DNA of 64,000 bases from Burkholderia multivorans ATCC BAA-247 (GCF_000959525.1 NZ_CP009832.1:930001-994000), one strand, 5' to 3'; shown: positions 18,707 through 28,860, numbered from the stretch's first letter. Notes: generated from the letters alone by a model not told the origin. Made by a program: numbers and translations.

Positions 18707-21700
18707 ATGGGTTTGACTATGAACGGGCGCACCGCGATTGTTTCTAATTCCCGGCTGGTTGAGTTCGCAGGCTCGGAAATCACGACGATGGAGATTGCCG
18801 ACACACTGGCGTCCCTAGGGATGTCGGTTACGGTGGCGGCCTACGAATTCGGTGCTGAATTCATAAAGGAAATCGAGGAGCGCGGACATACCCTGCTCAA
18901 TCTTCGTGCGGCCAGCGAGCTTGAACTGAATGTCGACCTCGCTTGGATCCATCACGCGACTACGTACTATGCGCTTATAGCGGCGCATAACATGCGGGCA
19001 CGGCGGATCGTATCATCGTCGCTGTCTTTTTTTGAACCAATTGAGTCTCCGCCCATTGCGCTATGTGGTATTGACCGCTTTTTAGTCAACTCCCAGGAAA
19101 GTCATGGGCATTTTGTTTCGCACTATCCACAGTACGCAGATCGTTGCGTGATATTTCCCAATGCTGCCGCGCCAAAGTTTTGGAATGCCTTTGATCCGCA
19201 TCGCACAGAAACACTGCGCCGTGTGGCGGTTGTATCAAACCATGTTGCTGCTGAGGTTGCTGGGCTGGTTGACTTGTTGCGAATGAATGGTGTAACGGTT
19301 GATGTGTACGGTATTGGCGCGATAGTGACTCGGATTACGCCCGATTTGCTGGCCCAATATGATTCCGTTGTGTCGATTGGTAAGACGGTGCAGTACTGTA
19401 TTGCTGCCGGCATTCCCGTTTTTTGTTATGACCATTTTGCCGGTCCCGGCTGGATCACTTCGGACTCGTTTGATAGCGCCCGGCAAGCGAATTTCTCTGG
19501 GCGCTCACATCCTTCAAAGCGGCCGCCAGGTTTGCTTTACAGCGAATTCAGAAGCGGATTTGCGCGGGCTTACGCGGACAGGATTGAGCTGAGAGAGCGA
19601 GGGAAAGCGCTGTTCGATCTGTCGGCGAATGTTCGGAATCTGCTGGACAGCATCGAGGCTTCCGGCGGCCCCATCGCTCACATGGAGTTGACCGAGACGC
19701 ATCGCAATTTGATATCGCGACATGTCGACATGGTCTTGCGTCCGCGAGACATGCTATCGCACGTGCAGCATGTGAAGGACGACGTCGAGCATCGATTGAT
19801 CGAGATCGAGGCAAAGTTTGCGAAGGCACGGGACGAGCGCGACCGGGCAAAGGAAGCGATGACCACGCTCGAAAGCGATGTGCATCGACTGACGTGGGCA
19901 CTCTCAGAGGAGACTCAGCGACGAGAACGTGTGGAACAGAAACTCGATGCGCTATATCGCTCGACATCGTGGCGCTTAACCAAGCCCGTACGGTTGCTCA
20001 AGCAAGGTGGGGTACGCACGCGCACGCATCTAGCGTGGGGCAAATTCCTCGTCGGGCGCGGTGTACAAGTAGCGCGTCATCAAGGCGTCGGCGAGCTAAG
20101 TCGGAGAACCGCGCGCTATGTGCGTGCGGTGATGCGAAGCAAATTGGCGAGCGCGAAGTCACTGGAAACCGCGACGTCACGATCGGCTGAGCAGCCCCTC
20201 GTGAGTTTTGTGATCCCGATCTATGATCGAACGGACGTTTTGCGCGAAGCGATCCTTTCAGCGCTCGCCCAAACAGTTACGTCGTTTGAAGTGCTGCTGA
20301 TCACAGACGGCTCGCCGCCCGCAACCCTGGCGGTCGTCAACGAATTTGCCGATCATCCTCGCGTCCGCATATTCCATTTTCCCGTTAGTTCCGGCAACGC
20401 CGTTCGTGGGCGCAATAAAGGCATCCTCGAAGCGCGCGGCAAATATATCGCATTTCTTGATAGTGACGATGTTGCGGCACATGATCGACTGGAGAAAACA
20501 TTGCCGCTGCTCGAATCGGGGATCGCCGACGTCGTGTATGGTGCATGGCGTGCTCGTCTCGATGGTTCACGGGAGATCGAAGGAATCAGTGATCAACAGA
20601 TCGTCTATAGTCCCGATGCCGATCTGGAGTTGCTAAAGCAAGTATGCGTGCCGTGCCAGAGTACGGCGACCGTGCGTCGGGACATCCTGTTGAAATGTGG
20701 GTTTCTTAAACCACACATGGAATATCGGGAAGATCATGAACTGTGGGCGCGTATTGCTTATTTCGGTGGCGTTTTCAAGTCGCTGCCGAGCGTGCTCGTT
20801 GACTTGCGCCTCCATGCCGGTAACAACGAACTGAACTTCAAGAACGAGGATGCCGTCTACGGTGAGAGATTGCGGGAGCAATTCAGTCAGCGTGGGCCAA
20901 TTCCGAAAAAGATTGCATTTATTCTTCCGGGAGTGGGTATTTCTGGCGGCGTGGCAGTTGTGTTCCGCCATGCGTCGATGCTGATGAAGGCCGGTCACGA
21001 TGTGACGATCATTAATATCGGGCTGGAAGGTGACGGTAAATGGTTCTCTGGCAACACTGCGCCGATCGTTCATGTCTCGGATCGTCGAAAGTATTTGTTC
21101 GACGGCATAGACATGTTAATCGCAACCGGATGGCAAACCGCTGAGTGGTTATCGCGAATTCCTGCTAAGCGTCTGCTGTATTTCGTACAGTCGGACGAAC
21201 GGCGGTTCTATGAGGAAGACGCGCTGAAGAGAAAAATCGAGGCAACCTATCGCATCGAGTGTGAGTATTTCACCGAAGCTCACTGGATCCGTGCAATGCT
21301 GCGCGACGAGTTCGGCCACGAATCTGCCTACGTGCCAAATGGGCTTGATCCGGTGTTGTTCCATCCCGATGTCCCGCTTGAACCGAAGGCAGCGGGCGGG
21401 CGTCTGCGCGTCCTTCTCGAAGGTCCAATCATCATTCCGTTCAAGGGTATGGCGGATGCATACGCAGCGGTTGAATCACTCGACTGCGAAATCTGGATCA
21501 TCAGCAGTGCCGGCAAACCTCCCGCAAATTGGCGATGCGATCGTTTTTTTGAGGCAGTCGAAATGAATCAGATGCGACATATATATTCGGCGTGCGATAT
21601 TTTCATAAAAATGAGTCGCGTCGAAGGGTTCTTCGGACCGCCTATGGAAGCGATGGCATGCGGGTGTTCTGTTGTTGTCGGTAAGGTAACCGGTTGGGAT

Positions 21701-21925
21701 GAGTACATCGTGCATGAAGGCAACGCCTTGGTCGTCGAGCAGGGCGACATCGAGGGGGCAAAGATCGCAGTTAAACGTCTACTTGACGATCCGGACCTAC
21801 GTGCCCGGCTGATCGAGGGGGGCAAGAAGACAGCGTCTGAATGGACCTGGGAAAAGTCAGGAAAGGCAATGCTAGAAGTGGTTGACGCACCGGTTACCGG
21901 TACGTCAGACGTCGTTAGCAACTGA
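18707..21925 (+). CDS. Large multidomain O-antigen glycosyltransferase (GT-B-like, coiled coil, GT2, GT4)
   Basis: A ~1072-residue protein with at least two glycosyltransferase units. Residues ~1-330 look like a GT-B-type domain ('VEFAGSEITTMEIADTLASLG'). Residues ~345-425 are a charged coiled coil ending in 'LYRSTSWRLTKPVRLLK', a motif common in chain-length-linked glycosyltransferases. Residues ~490-720 are GT2 ('VSFVIPIYDRTDVLREAIL', 'YIAFLDSDD'). Residues ~745-1060 are GT4-like ('SRVEGFFGPPMEAMACG' with the E-x7-E pattern). The start could be ATG 18707 or 18719; neither has a strong ribosome binding site. The multidomain build suggests it adds more than one sugar of the repeat. The acceptor and sugars are unknown. 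Confidence 0.85.
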   Translation: MGLTMNGRTAIVSNSRLVEFAGSEITTMEIADTLASLGMSVTVAAYEFGAEFIKEIEERGHTLLNLRAASELELNVDLAWIHHATTYYALIAAHNMRARRIVSSSLSFFEPIESPPIALCGIDRFLVNSQESHGHFVSHYPQYADRCVIFPNAAAPKFWNAFDPHRTETLRRVAVVSNHVAAEVAGLVDLLRMNGVTVDVYGIGAIVTRITPDLLAQYDSVVSIGKTVQYCIAAGIPVFCYDHFAGPGWITSDSFDSARQANFSGRSHPSKRPPGLLYSEFRSGFARAYADRIELRERGKALFDLSANVRNLLDSIEASGGPIAHMELTETHRNLISRHVDMVLRPRDMLSHVQHVKDDVEHRLIEIEAKFAKARDERDRAKEAMTTLESDVHRLTWALSEETQRRERVEQKLDALYRSTSWRLTKPVRLLKQGGVRTRTHLAWGKFLVGRGVQVARHQGVGELSRRTARYVRAVMRSKLASAKSLETATSRSAEQPLVSFVIPIYDRTDVLREAILSALAQTVTSFEVLLITDGSPPATLAVVNEFADHPRVRIFHFPVSSGNAVRGRNKGILEARGKYIAFLDSDDVAAHDRLEKTLPLLESGIADVVYGAWRARLDGSREIEGISDQQIVYSPDADLELLKQVCVPCQSTATVRRDILLKCGFLKPHMEYREDHELWARIAYFGGVFKSLPSVLVDLRLHAGNNELNFKNEDAVYGERLREQFSQRGPIPKKIAFILPGVGISGGVAVVFRHASMLMKAGHDVTIINIGLEGDGKWFSGNTAPIVHVSDRRKYLFDGIDMLIATGWQTAEWLSRIPAKRLLYFVQSDERRFYEEDALKRKIEATYRIECEYFTEAHWIRAMLRDEFGHESAYVPNGLDPVLFHPDVPLEPKAAGGRLRVLLEGPIIIPFKGMADAYAAVESLDCEIWIISSAGKPPANWRCDRFFEAVEMNQMRHIYSACDIFIKMSRVEGFFGPPMEAMACGCSVVVGKVTGWDEYIVHEGNALVVEQGDIEGAKIAVKRLLDDPDLRARLIEGGKKTASEWTWEKSGKAMLEVVDAPVTGTSDVVSN

Positions 21926-22032
21926 TCGTTTAGGGACCTAACTGTGTTGATAGCTCGCTGTGTGCAGGTCAGATTACGACGAAGAGGGCATATTGATCAA
22001 CGTTCGACGGAATCTGCCGTCCAGAGCAACGT

Positions 22033-22851
22033 ATGTCGCACTATCGAGCAACTGTAAGCATTTCGATCGTGGTTTACTACCCCGACGAGGCGTTGTTGCG
22101 CCGGACGATTGAAACATTGTCGGCCGCCATTGCGACGGCGGCCGACAATATTTCGGAAGCGACGGTGTACATGATCGATAATCGGGAGCACGTGCAGGGG
22201 CACGACTATCATATCGAGGCATCCAACTTGTTCGACCTGCGTTGGATCTCCGGCCATGGCAACGTAGGATACGGTCGCGCCCACAATCTGGCTATTGAGC
22301 GTACAAGCAGTGACTTTCATGTGGTTCTAAATCCGGACGTTGAACTTGATGCAAGAAGTCTGCGGGAAGCGTTGGCATTCTTCGAAGCGGAACCCGAACT
22401 CGGACTGTTAGCACCATCGGTTTGTGATGCGGAAGGTAAGCCTCAATTCTTGTGTCGCCGTATCCCGACACTATTGGACTTGTTCGTGCGTGGATTTCTT
22501 CCGCCGAGCATACAGCGTTTTTTTTCCGGCCGTTTGGAGCGATACGAAATGCGTGAGTTGATCTCTTCACGACATGTCGTATGGGATCCCCCAATTGTAA
22601 GTGGCTGTTTCATGATGTTCCGGACAGCGACACTCAAGTCACTGGGTGGCTTCGATCCGCGCTATTTTTTATATTTCGAGGACTATGACTTGAGTTTGCG
22701 GGTGCATGGTGTGGCGCGAGTTGCTTATGTTCCTGCCGTGCATATCCTGCATCATGGTGGCGGCGCATCGCGCAAAGGTTTCGCCCATATCCGCATGTTC
22801 ATCATGTCTGCTTTCAAGTTTTTCAATCGCTTCGGCTGGAGATGGTGGTGA
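22033..22851 (+). CDS. WbbL-type glycosyltransferase (probable rhamnosyltransferase)
   Basis: A 272-residue GT2 enzyme of the rhamnosyltransferase (WbbL/RfbF) type. 'ISIVVYYPDEALLRRTI' opens the domain. 'GHGNVGYGRAHNLAI' is the typical N-x-G-x-g-x-g-x-N block, and 'FHVVLNPDVELD' contains the N-P-D metal-binding motif. 'VSGCFMMFRTATLKSLGGFD' and 'YFEDYDLSLRVH' complete the family pattern, including the E-D-x-D catalytic base region. With rmlBACD in the same operon, dTDP-rhamnose is the likely donor (inference). It overlaps wbiG by 10 bp. Confidence 0.88.
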   Translation: MSHYRATVSISIVVYYPDEALLRRTIETLSAAIATAADNISEATVYMIDNREHVQGHDYHIEASNLFDLRWISGHGNVGYGRAHNLAIERTSSDFHVVLNPDVELDARSLREALAFFEAEPELGLLAPSVCDAEGKPQFLCRRIPTLLDLFVRGFLPPSIQRFFSGRLERYEMRELISSRHVVWDPPIVSGCFMMFRTATLKSLGGFDPRYFLYFEDYDLSLRVHGVARVAYVPAVHILHHGGGASRKGFAHIRMFIMSAFKFFNRFGWRWW

Positions 22852-23813
22852 GTCGGCTCCTCGTTACCGGTGCAAACGGCTTTGTCGGTCGAGCCGTTTG
22901 CCGCAGAGCATTGAAGGCAGGGCATACCGTTACGGCGGTCGTGAGGCGTCCGGGGGAGTGCGTCGCCGGTGTTAGGGAATGGCTCCATGGCGCACCAGAC
23001 TTTGACGGGCTCCGATCGGCATGGCCGACCGACCTCGAGATCGACTCTGTTATCCACCTCGCCGCACGCGTTCACGTTACACACGAGCAGTCACCAAATC
23101 CGGACGCTGCGTTTGACGCCACTAACGTCGTCGGTACTCTACGCGTTGCCGAAGCGGCGTGCAGTCATGGTTCGCGCAGAATGGTATTCGCTAGCAGCAT
23201 CAAGGCGGTAAGGGAAAATGACGGTGGTGCCCCGCTAACAGAGGACGCGCCTCCGAGTCCAATGGATGCGTATGGTCGATCAAAACTCCGTGCGGAGAGA
23301 GAACTTGCACAGTTCGGCAGATCGGCTGGACTTGAGGTAGTCATTGTGCGGCCGCCGCTTGTCTATGGTCCTGGAGTTCGCGCAAATTTTCTTCGACTGA
23401 TGAACGCTGTCGCGAGCGGGATACCGCTACCGCTCGACGCTGTTGCGGCGCGTCGTAGCATTGTCTTCGTTGAGAATCTCGCGGACGCTTTGCTGCACTG
23501 CGCCACGGCTCGGGACGCTGTCGGCGAATGCTTTCACGTAGCCGATAGCGACGCGTTCTCGGTTCCCGAGTTGATTAAAATGGTGGGCGATGCGCTTGGT
23601 CGGCCAGCCCGTCTGTTCCCGATACCGACGATTCTGTTGTACGCGCTTGGTAGGTTAACTGGTCGCGGTGCGGCCGTTGAGCGTCTAGTTGGTAGTCTTC
23701 AAATGGACACCGGCCGCATCCAGCGGGTGCTGGGATGGCGGCCACCTTATACGACGCGAGAAGGCCTCGAAGCGACAGCAGCATGGTATCGTTCGCGCGA
23801 TATCCGAGAATAG
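22842..23813 (+). CDS. wbiG: NAD-dependent epimerase/dehydratase (nucleotide-sugar 4-reductase type) WbiG
   Basis: A 323-residue extended short-chain dehydrogenase. The Rossmann motif 'LLVTGANGFVGRAV' is at the N-terminus. The active site is 'VFASSIKAVREN' with Y-x3-K in 'DAYGRSKLRAEREL'. It resembles WbpK/WbpV-like enzymes that reduce the 4-keto sugar made by WbpM/WbiI-type dehydratases, giving UDP-N-acetyl-fucosamine or -quinovosamine. Its place directly before wbiH and wbiI supports that pathway. It starts at ATG 22842, overlapping the previous stop; two in-frame GTGs follow immediately. Confidence 0.88.
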   Translation: MVVSRLLVTGANGFVGRAVCRRALKAGHTVTAVVRRPGECVAGVREWLHGAPDFDGLRSAWPTDLEIDSVIHLAARVHVTHEQSPNPDAAFDATNVVGTLRVAEAACSHGSRRMVFASSIKAVRENDGGAPLTEDAPPSPMDAYGRSKLRAERELAQFGRSAGLEVVIVRPPLVYGPGVRANFLRLMNAVASGIPLPLDAVAARRSIVFVENLADALLHCATARDAVGECFHVADSDAFSVPELIKMVGDALGRPARLFPIPTILLYALGRLTGRGAAVERLVGSLQMDTGRIQRVLGWRPPYTTREGLEATAAWYRSRDIRE

Positions 23814-23818
23814 GAAAC

Positions 23819-24835
23819 ATGCTTCCCGTGAATTCCCCTTGGCTCATCGCGGCCGCCGTAGCCTTGGTCGCGGCATTCGCTTCGGCCGCGATTCTCCGCA
23901 TACTACTCTCCAGCGGACTGGCTTGGCGTCTCGCGATCGACGTTCCGAACGACCGGTCACTGCACGCGCGCCCCATACCGCGCGTGGGCGGATGGGGAAT
24001 CGTGCCGGTGTGCGTTGTTGCAATGCTGCTCTTTGCGCCCAGCCTATGGCTAATCGCGGCTGGGGCCCTAGGATTGGCTGTCGTGTCCCAAGTGGACGAT
24101 CGGCGCGGATTATCCGCCCGCGCGCGTTTCTCGGCACACCTCGCCGCGGTAGCGCTGTTAATCGTGACTTTTCCCTATCACGCTCCCTGGTGGCTACTCG
24201 TCGGCGCGGGTTTCGCAATGGTCTGGCTGACGAACTTGTACAACTTCATGGACGGCGCTGATGGCCTTGCAGGCGGTATGGCTGTGTTCGGTTTTGGCGC
24301 CTATGGCATAGCGGCGTTGCTCGGTCCGCGAACTATGCCGGACCTTGCCATCGGCGCCGCTTGTGTCGCCGGTGCCGCACTTGGCTTTCTTCTGTTGAAT
24401 TTCCATCCAGCCAAGCTCTTCTTGGGGGACGCAGGCTCAATTCCATTGGGATTTTTGGCAGGCGCCCAAGGCTACTGGGGCTGGCGCTCGGGCATTTGGC
24501 CGATCTCGTTCCCGGTGATGGTGTTTGCTCCGTTTATTGCCGACGCGTCTGCGACGCTTTTGCGACGTCTTTTACGTGGCGAAAGATTCTGGCAAGCGCA
24601 TCGCGAGCACTATTATCAAAGAATGGTTCGGTCCGGCATGGGCCATGCACGTACCGCTCTATATTGGTACCTCATCATGCTCGGCGGCGCGGTTTTGGCG
24701 CTGTGGGCGAAGAGTCGCGCAGAACTACAGCAATGGTTGTCGTTGACCCTTTGGTATGGCGTCCTCGCTTGTATCGGGTTGCTGATCGACGTACGCTGGC
24801 GCCGCTTTCGGATGGCTGCCGAGAACAATTTATGA
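23819..24835 (+). CDS. wbiH: Undecaprenyl-phosphate glycosyl-1-phosphate transferase WbiH (WecA/WbpL family)
   Basis: A 338-residue polytopic membrane enzyme that starts O-antigen synthesis by moving a sugar-1-phosphate onto undecaprenyl phosphate. Conserved cytoplasmic motifs are present: 'SQVDDRRGLSARARF' (D-D catalytic pair), 'NLYNFMDGADGLAGG' (N-x3-N-x2-D-G type) and 'AKLFLGDAGSIPLGFLAG'. About ten hydrophobic segments are visible. Like WbpL it probably uses the amino sugar produced by WbiI/WbiG (inference). It starts 5 bp after the wbiG stop. An unrelated second initiating transferase lies at 28861-29967. Confidence 0.9.
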   Translation: MLPVNSPWLIAAAVALVAAFASAAILRILLSSGLAWRLAIDVPNDRSLHARPIPRVGGWGIVPVCVVAMLLFAPSLWLIAAGALGLAVVSQVDDRRGLSARARFSAHLAAVALLIVTFPYHAPWWLLVGAGFAMVWLTNLYNFMDGADGLAGGMAVFGFGAYGIAALLGPRTMPDLAIGAACVAGAALGFLLLNFHPAKLFLGDAGSIPLGFLAGAQGYWGWRSGIWPISFPVMVFAPFIADASATLLRRLLRGERFWQAHREHYYQRMVRSGMGHARTALYWYLIMLGGAVLALWAKSRAELQQWLSLTLWYGVLACIGLLIDVRWRRFRMAAENNL

Positions 24836-24847
24836 GGTCTTCCGCCG

Positions 24848-26756
24848 ATGTTGCGATTGAAAGCATCATGGCTGTCATTGAGCGCATTCCTGTTTGATTT
24901 GCTCGCCGGCGCGGCGGCGTGGCTGCTTGCCTATCTAGTCCGGTTCAACGGCAATATCCCGCCGGATTTCCTGCACGGCGCGCTCTCTGCGCTCCTGTGG
25001 GCGCTGCCTGTGTATGGCTTGATGTTTCATATGTTCGGGCTGTACAGGGGCCTTTGGGTTTTCGCGAGCCTGCCAGATCTAATGCGTATTTCGAAGGCAG
25101 TGATCGGCGGCGCCATCATCGTGATGATTGGCGCGGTGATGCTCCAGCCTCAGCCAATCATTCCCCGCTCGGTCCTGTTGGTTTGCCCCATGATGCTATT
25201 CCTCATCATGGGCGGCGCCCGCGCGTTGTATCGCGCGACGAAGGAGTTTTACCTGTACGGCGGCCTCGTCGGCCAGGGCAAGCCCGTGCTCGTCCTCGGC
25301 GCCGGCACGGCCGGCGCGAATCTCGCGCGCGAGCTGTCCCGTTCCGGCGAATGGCGGCTCGTCGGTCTGCTCGACGACGATGTCACGAAGCAGGGCCGCG
25401 AAATCTACGGCTACAAGGTGCTCGGCTCGTTCAACGACCTGAAGCACTGGACCGACGCGATGAAGGTCGAATACGCGATCATCGCGATCCCGTCGGCGTC
25501 CGTCGAAACGCAGCGACGTGTCGCGACGCTCTGCGTGCGCGCCGGCGTGAATCTGCGTGCGCGCCGGCGTGAAAGCGATGGTGTTGCCGTCGCTCACGGC
25601 GCTGATGCCGGGGCAGGGCTTCCTGTCCCAGGTGCGCAACATCGATCTCGAAGACCTGCTCGGTCGCGAGGCGGTAACGATCGACACGCCGCACGTCGAA
25701 GCGCTGCTGCGCGGCCGCGTCGTGATGGTCACGGGCGCCGGCGGTTCGATCGGCTCCGAGCTATGCCGGCAGATCCTGCGCTTCGCGCCGGCGCAACTCG
25801 TCGCGTTCGATCTGTCCGAATATGCGATGTACCGCCTCACCGAGGAATTGCGCGAGCGCTTCCCCGATCAGCCGGTTGTACCCATCATCGGCGACGCGAA
25901 GGATTCGTTGCTGCTCGACCAGGTGATGTCGCGCTATGCGCCGCACATCGTGTTCCACGCGGCCGCCTACAAGCACGTGCCGCTGATGGAGGAGCACAAC
26001 GCATGGCAGGCGCTGCGCAACAACGTGCTTGGCACGTACCGCGTGGCGCGTGCGGCGATCCGCCACGAGGTGCGCCACTTTGTGCTGATCTCGACGGACA
26101 AGGCCGTCAATCCGACCAACGTGATGGGCGCGAGCAAGCGGCTCGCCGAAATGGCATGTCAGGCGCTGCAGCAGACGAGCGGCCGTACGCAGTTCGAGAC
26201 CGTGCGCTTCGGCAACGTGCTCGGCAGCGCGGGCAGCGTGATTCCGAAGTTCCAGCAGCAGATCGCGAAGGGCGGCCCGGTGACGGTCACGCACCCGGAA
26301 ATCACGCGATTCTTCATGACGATCCCGGAGGCATCGCAGCTCGTGCTGCAGGCATCGAGCATGGGACGCGGCGGTGAGATCTTCATTCTCGACATGGGCG
26401 AGCCGGTCAAGATCGTGGATCTGGCGCGCGACCTGATCCGTCTCTACGGTTTTTCGGAGGAGCAGATTCGCATCGAATTCACCGGCTTGCGGCCCGGCGA
26501 AAAGCTCTACGAGGAACTGCTCGCGGACGACGAAACGACGACGCGCACGCCGCATCCGAAGCTGCGGATCGCACGCGCCCGCGAAGTGCCCGACAACCTG
26601 CTCGACGAACTGTTGCCGTGGCTGATGCAGCATCGTGTGCTGACCGACGACGAGGTGCGGCGCGATCTGCGGCGCTGGGTGCCGGAATATCAGACAGCAT
26701 CGACGCCTATGTTGCAAAGCGTCCCGATGGCAGTACGTGCGGCGCCAGAGGGTTAA
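24848..26756 (+). pseudogene. wbiI: wbiI: nucleotide-sugar 4,6-dehydratase (WbpM/CapD family), frameshifted by a 22-bp tandem duplication
   Basis: WbpM-type enzymes are inner-membrane UDP-GlcNAc 4,6-dehydratases. The first frame encodes four N-terminal membrane helices and a first nucleotide-binding domain ('VLVLGAGTAGANLARELS') to about residue 227. An exact 22-bp tandem duplication (25530-25573) then shifts the frame, which stays open to 26377 with an aberrant tail (509 residues). The catalytic short-chain dehydrogenase half continues in another frame ('VVMVTGAGGSIGSELCRQIL', 'FHAAAYKHVPLME', 'LISTDKAVNPTNVMGASKR'). Removing one repeat copy restores a 628-residue protein of normal length. 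The soluble half could still start at GTG 25557 or ATG 25578. The ~5' 400 bp have the lower G+C of the island, the rest the high G+C of the core. Confidence 0.92.
25530..25573 (+). repeat. Exact 22-bp tandem duplication disrupting wbiI
   Basis: Two identical, abutting 22-bp units occupy 25530-25551 and 25552-25573. Each begins TCTGCGTG and ends GGCGTGAA. Because 22 is not a multiple of three, the second unit shifts the frame by +1. With only one unit the translation reads continuously T-L-C-V-R-A-G-V-K-A-M-V-L-P, as expected of the family. Confidence 0.97.
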
Positions 26757-26896
26757 CGGTGGTTCAGATACGCTGAGGGCTAGCGGCGAGCACGAGCGGT
26801 AGCCGGGGCCTGCAAAACCGTTAGCGGTTTAGCCAGCGCATGTCTCGAGATGTCGCGCCACCCCGCCAGTTTCCAGCTGCGCGACTCTATACTTAC

Positions 26897-26922
26897 CGGG
26901 ACGGTGCGACGCAACCGTCCCG
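26897..26922. terminator. Possible bidirectional terminator between wbiI and glmS
   Basis: A perfect 9-bp stem CGGGACGGT/ACCGTCCCG with an 8-base loop lies in the convergent gap, 14 bp from the glmS stop and 140 bp after the wbiI stop. Neither side has a strong T-run, so termination efficiency is uncertain. Confidence 0.55.
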
Positions 26923-26935
26923 TTACTCATCAGAA

Positions 26936-28753
26936 TTATTCGACCGTCACCGATTTCGCCAGATTGCGCGGCTTGTCAACATCGGTGCCGCGCGCGCATG
27001 CCGTGTGATACGCGAGCAGCTGCAGCGGCACCACGTGTAGAACCGGGGACAACTGCCCGTAGTGCTCGGGCATCCGGATCACGTGCAGGCCGTCGCCGTT
27101 GACGATCTGCGTGTCCGCATCGGCGAATACATACAGCTCGCCGCCGCGCGCGCGCACTTCCTGCATGTTCGACTTCAGCTTCTCGAGCAGCGTGTCGTTC
27201 GGCGCAACGGTAATCACCGGCATCGCTTCGGTGACGAGCGCGAGCGGGCCGTGCTTCAGCTCGCCGGCCGGGTATGCCTCCGCGTGGATGTACGAGATTT
27301 CCTTCAGCTTCAGCGCGCCTTCGAGCGCGATCGGGTAGTGCAGCCCGCGGCCGAGGAACAGCGCGTTTTCCTTGCGCGCGAATTCGTCGGCCCACGCGAT
27401 GATCTGCGGCTCGAGCGCGAGCACGCTGTTCAGCGCGGCCGGCAGATGGCGCAGCTGCTTCAGATATTCGGTTTCCTGCGCGGCGTCGACATGCCCGCGC
27501 AGCTTGCCGAGCGTGGCGGCGAGCACGAACAGCGCGACGAGCTGCGTCGTGAAGGCCTTCGTCGACGCGACGCCGATCTCGGTGCCCGCGTGCGTGAGGA
27601 ACTGCATGCCGGTCAGGCGCACCATCGCGCTCGTCGCGACGTTGCAGATCGCGAGCGTGTGCGTGTGGCCGAGCGCCTGCGCGTGCTTGAGCGCGGCGAG
27701 CGTGTCGGCCGTTTCGCCCGACTGCGAGATCACCAGCACGAGCTGACGCGGGTTCGGCACCGAGTCGCGATAGCGGTATTCGCTCGCGATCTCGACCTGC
27801 GTCGGGATCTTCGCGATCGACTCGAGCCAGTATTTCGCCGTCAGCCCCGAGTAGTAGCTCGTGCCGCACGCGAGGATCAGCAGGCTGTCGATCTGCGCGA
27901 ACGCGGCGGGCGCGGCGTCGCCGAACAGCGTCGCGTCGAACGCGTCCGTCTGCGGCACCGTGTCGCCGATCGCGCGCGGCTGCTCGAAGATTTCCTTCTG
28001 CATGAAGTGGCGATACGGGCCGAGTTCGACCGCGCCGCCGTAGGCGCTGACCACGCGGATCTCGCGCTGCACGAGCGCGCCGTGGCGATCGACGATCTTC
28101 ACGCCGTCCAGCGACAGCTCGCAGACGTCGCCTTCCTCAAGGAACGTGAAGCGGTCGGTGCTGCCGGCGAGCGCGAGCGCGTCGGACGCGACGAAGTTCT
28201 CGCCGTCGCCGTGGCCCACCACGAGCGGCGAGCCCTGACGCGCGCCGACGACCGTATGCGGCTGATCCTTGTGGATCACCGCGATCGCATACGCGCCGTG
28301 CAGTTGCTGCACCGCTTCGCGCACGGCGTCGAACAGATCGCCGCGGTAGAGGCTGTGCACGAGGTGCGCGATTACTTCGGTGTCCGTTTGCGACACGAAC
28401 TCGTAGCCCTTCGCGCGCAGCGCGTCGCGCAGCGGCTCGAAGTTTTCGATGATGCCGTTGTGCACGAGCGCGAGCGCGCCGGACGAGAAGATCGGATGCG
28501 CGTTGTGCGTGACGGGCGCGCCGTGCGTCGCCCAGCGCGTATGCGCGATGCCGGTCGTGCCTTCGAGGTGCGAGTCGCGAACCTGCGCGTCGAGATCGGC
28601 GACGCGCGCGACGCTGCGCGCGCGCTTGGGCGCATCCGCTTCGAGCACGGCGACGCCGCACGAATCGTAGCCACGGTATTCGAGGCGCCGCAATCCTTCG
28701 ATCAGCACCGGAACGATATTACGCTGCGCAACTGCGCCGACAATGCCGCACAT
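26936..28753 (-). CDS. glmS: Glutamine-fructose-6-phosphate aminotransferase (isomerizing) GlmS
   Basis: A 605-residue cytoplasmic enzyme that makes glucosamine-6-phosphate from fructose-6-phosphate and glutamine, the entry to UDP-GlcNAc. The N-terminal nucleophile is Cys2 in '[11 protein letters not shown]', with glutaminase motifs '[11 protein letters not shown]' and 'HNGIIENF'. Two SIS sugar-isomerase domains follow ('[11 protein letters not shown]', '[13 protein letters not shown]', '[22 protein letters not shown]'). The C-terminus '[10 protein letters not shown]' is the universal GlmS end. It supplies amino sugar to the neighbouring polysaccharide clusters as well as to cell wall. A weak TATAAG-type -10 lies at 28826-28831. 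No ribozyme-like leader was seen. Confidence 0.98.
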   Translation of the reverse strand: MCGIVGAVAQRNIVPVLIEGLRRLEYRGYDSCGVAVLEADAPKRARSVARVADLDAQVRDSHLEGTTGIAHTRWATHGAPVTHNAHPIFSSGALALVHNGIIENFEPLRDALRAKGYEFVSQTDTEVIAHLVHSLYRGDLFDAVREAVQQLHGAYAIAVIHKDQPHTVVGARQGSPLVVGHGDGENFVASDALALAGSTDRFTFLEEGDVCELSLDGVKIVDRHGALVQREIRVVSAYGGAVELGPYRHFMQKEIFEQPRAIGDTVPQTDAFDATLFGDAAPAAFAQIDSLLILACGTSYYSGLTAKYWLESIAKIPTQVEIASEYRYRDSVPNPRQLVLVISQSGETADTLAALKHAQALGHTHTLAICNVATSAMVRLTGMQFLTHAGTEIGVASTKAFTTQLVALFVLAATLGKLRGHVDAAQETEYLKQLRHLPAALNSVLALEPQIIAWADEFARKENALFLGRGLHYPIALEGALKLKEISYIHAEAYPAGELKHGPLALVTEAMPVITVAPNDTLLEKLKSNMQEVRARGGELYVFADADTQIVNGDGLHVIRMPEHYGQLSPVLHVVPLQLLAYHTACARGTDVDKPRNLAKSVTVE

Positions 28754-28860
28754 GAAAAATCTACCTTCTATGGGAAGCGGGCGCCGTACGGCACTCGCAT
28801 GATGTTGAGTTTTTTACCCAGCTAACTTATAGCCGCTCGTTTCGGCCCGTACTTCAGCGT

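Noticed and set aside
25557-26756. Separate complete gene for the catalytic half of WbiI
   Set aside because: The two frames join into one family-length protein when one 22-bp copy is removed; the best reading is one disrupted gene, though internal starts remain possible.
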